From Flavobacterium sp. 5 (lineage in GTDB: Bacteria; Bacteroidota; Bacteroidia; Flavobacteriales; Flavobacteriaceae): DNA of 64,000 bases. Every line of letters starts with the position of its first letter. Within the stretch, counting starts at the first letter, position 1. Position numbers and translations under genes: made by a program. The notes beneath the pieces are model-generated. The model made no database searches, was not told the DNA's origin, and saw nothing but the letters and a program-made list of their open reading frames with translations. Shown here piece after piece: positions 63,332 to 64,000 of this stretch. The stretch is taken from the NCBI RefSeq assembly GCF_002813295.1, contig NZ_PHUE01000001.1:2914001-2978000 (forward strand). Reading direction: 5' to 3'.

Positions 63332-63420
63332 CTGTAAATTTGATTGAAAAGTACAAATCAATTTACAATTGTCAAAAGTGAAATCCCTATCTTTGCCAAA
63401 TATTTTTAAAACACTAAACT

Positions 63421-63951
63421 GTGATACAACTACACGATAAACAATTTGTTCCGTTTATTTCGGCCAAAGAGATAAACTTCGCTTTAGAAAAAATGGTAGC
63501 ACAAATAGAAGACGATTTTTTTGACGAAACACCAATTTTTATTGGAGTCTTAAACGGTTCTTTTATGGTAGTTTCCGATTTTTTAAAATTATACAAGAAA
63601 CCATGTGAAGTTTCTTTTATCAAATTAGCTTCTTACGAAGGAACATCTTCTACCGATTCGGTTAAGCAATTAATCGGTTTAAATCAGGATTTAACGGGTA
63701 GAACCGTAATTGTTTTAGAGGATATTATCGATACTGGAAACACTTTAGAGGAATTAAAACACTTGTTCAAAAGTCAAAATGTTAAGCATTTTAAAATTGC
63801 TACACTTTTTTTCAAACCAGAAGCTTTCAAAAAAGATATAAAAATCGACTATGTTGGAATACGAATTCCTAACAAATTTATTGTTGGTTTTGGATTGGAT
63901 TACGATGGTTTAGGTAGAAATTTACCTGAAGTGTATCAATTAAAAGAGTAA
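63421..63951 (+). CDS. hpt: Hypoxanthine phosphoribosyltransferase
   Basis: The start is GTG at 63421. The 176-residue purine-salvage enzyme has the PRPP-binding motif VIVLEDIIDTGNTL near residue 97 and an N-terminal GVLNGSFMVVSDF near 41. The C-terminal VGFGLDYDGLGRNLPEVY is typical of bacterial Hpt. It makes IMP or GMP from free bases. adk appears to follow, as in many flavobacteria. Confidence 0.93.
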   Translation: MIQLHDKQFVPFISAKEINFALEKMVAQIEDDFFDETPIFIGVLNGSFMVVSDFLKLYKKPCEVSFIKLASYEGTSSTDSVKQLIGLNQDLTGRTVIVLEDIIDTGNTLEELKHLFKSQNVKHFKIATLFFKPEAFKKDIKIDYVGIRIPNKFIVGFGLDYDGLGRNLPEVYQLKE

Positions 63952-63984
63952 CTAAAAATAGTAAAAACCATATATAAAAAAGGA

Positions 63985-64000
63985 ATGATCAATATTGTTT
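63985..64000 (+). CDS. adk: Start of adenylate kinase (partial)
   Basis: ATG ATC AAT ATT GTT encodes MINIV, the usual start of flavobacterial adenylate kinase (MINIVLFGKPGAGKGTQ in relatives, from memory). The gene is cut by the window edge. The order hpt-adk is common in this group. Only five codons can be read, so the call rests on context. Confidence 0.5.

Noticed and set aside
1..64000. tRNA or rRNA genes
   Set aside because: No cloverleaf-like or ribosomal sequence was recognised by eye; a covariance-model search would be needed to exclude them fully.

Overview
The window looks like a chromosomal segment of a Flavobacterium-type bacterium (Bacteroidota, Flavobacteriaceae). It is AT-rich and Shine-Dalgarno-like leaders are mostly absent. 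Several promoters fit the Bacteroidota pattern TTTG-N17-23-TAnnTTTG. A SusC/SusD pair, a hybrid two-component sensor and typical flavobacterial housekeeping neighbourhoods are all present. Genus is inferred from gene content and order, not from a database match.

Layout. 0.1-9.1 kb: folC, the exbB-exbD-tonB energy-transduction genes (split by a repeat-rich stretch with an orphan lipoprotein and an RDD protein), a Glu/Leu-type dehydrogenase, a chalcone-isomerase-like protein and anmK. 9.2-20.6 kb: an acyl-CoA dehydrogenase, then oxidative-stress and redox genes (Crp/Fnr regulator, AhpD-like, SnoaL-like, PPOX, AraC regulator, peroxiredoxin, DM13, barrel-like protein, YHS, DoxX, DinB, NRDE), an ATP-grasp ligase, a LysE-type exporter and an acetyltransferase. 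20.7-27.9 kb: SDR, a four-helix-bundle gene inside an inverted repeat, SprT, a GDP-mannose-forming enzyme, an Mla-type ABC pair, a glycosyltransferase, a methyltransferase and a KAS III homologue. 28.5-43 kb: a polysaccharide utilisation locus (GH3, HTCS, SusC, SusD, surface glycan-binding lipoprotein, GH10 xylanase), most likely for xylan. 43.1-52 kb: gcvP with cargo stacked behind it. 52.2-57.5 kb: a UbiA-like membrane protein, a frameshifted SRPBCC gene and a GbsR-type regulator with its operon and two matching operators, then a secreted EEP-fold hydrolase. 57.6-64 kb: a complete IS982-family element with a target duplication, an M3 oligopeptidase, purE-purK, a helical-repeat protein, hpt and the first codons of adk.

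The most unusual structure is downstream of gcvP. The intact gene (49126-51975, minus strand) is followed by a terminator, a NACHT NTPase with C-terminal pentapeptide-like repeats, a second copy of the last 26 gcvP codons with its own stop and terminator, an M48 metalloprotease plus a secreted 507-residue protein, and a third, frameshifted gcvP tail with another terminator. Each unit is therefore cargo plus displaced gcvP tail plus terminator. Differences between the first two tails are nearly all synonymous, so each tail evolved inside a working gcvP before it was displaced. This suggests serial integration of defence-type or accessory cassettes into the gcvP 3' end, with no recombinase gene in the window.

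Smaller signals include ten 22-bp tandem units at 2849-3068, a perfect 24-bp inverted repeat at 2702-2798, a perfect 21-bp palindrome at 11996-12049, an inverted-repeat cassette whose arms hold the start and stop codons of its gene at 21468-21821, helically phased direct repeats upstream of susC, and two identical-architecture operators in the GbsR locus.
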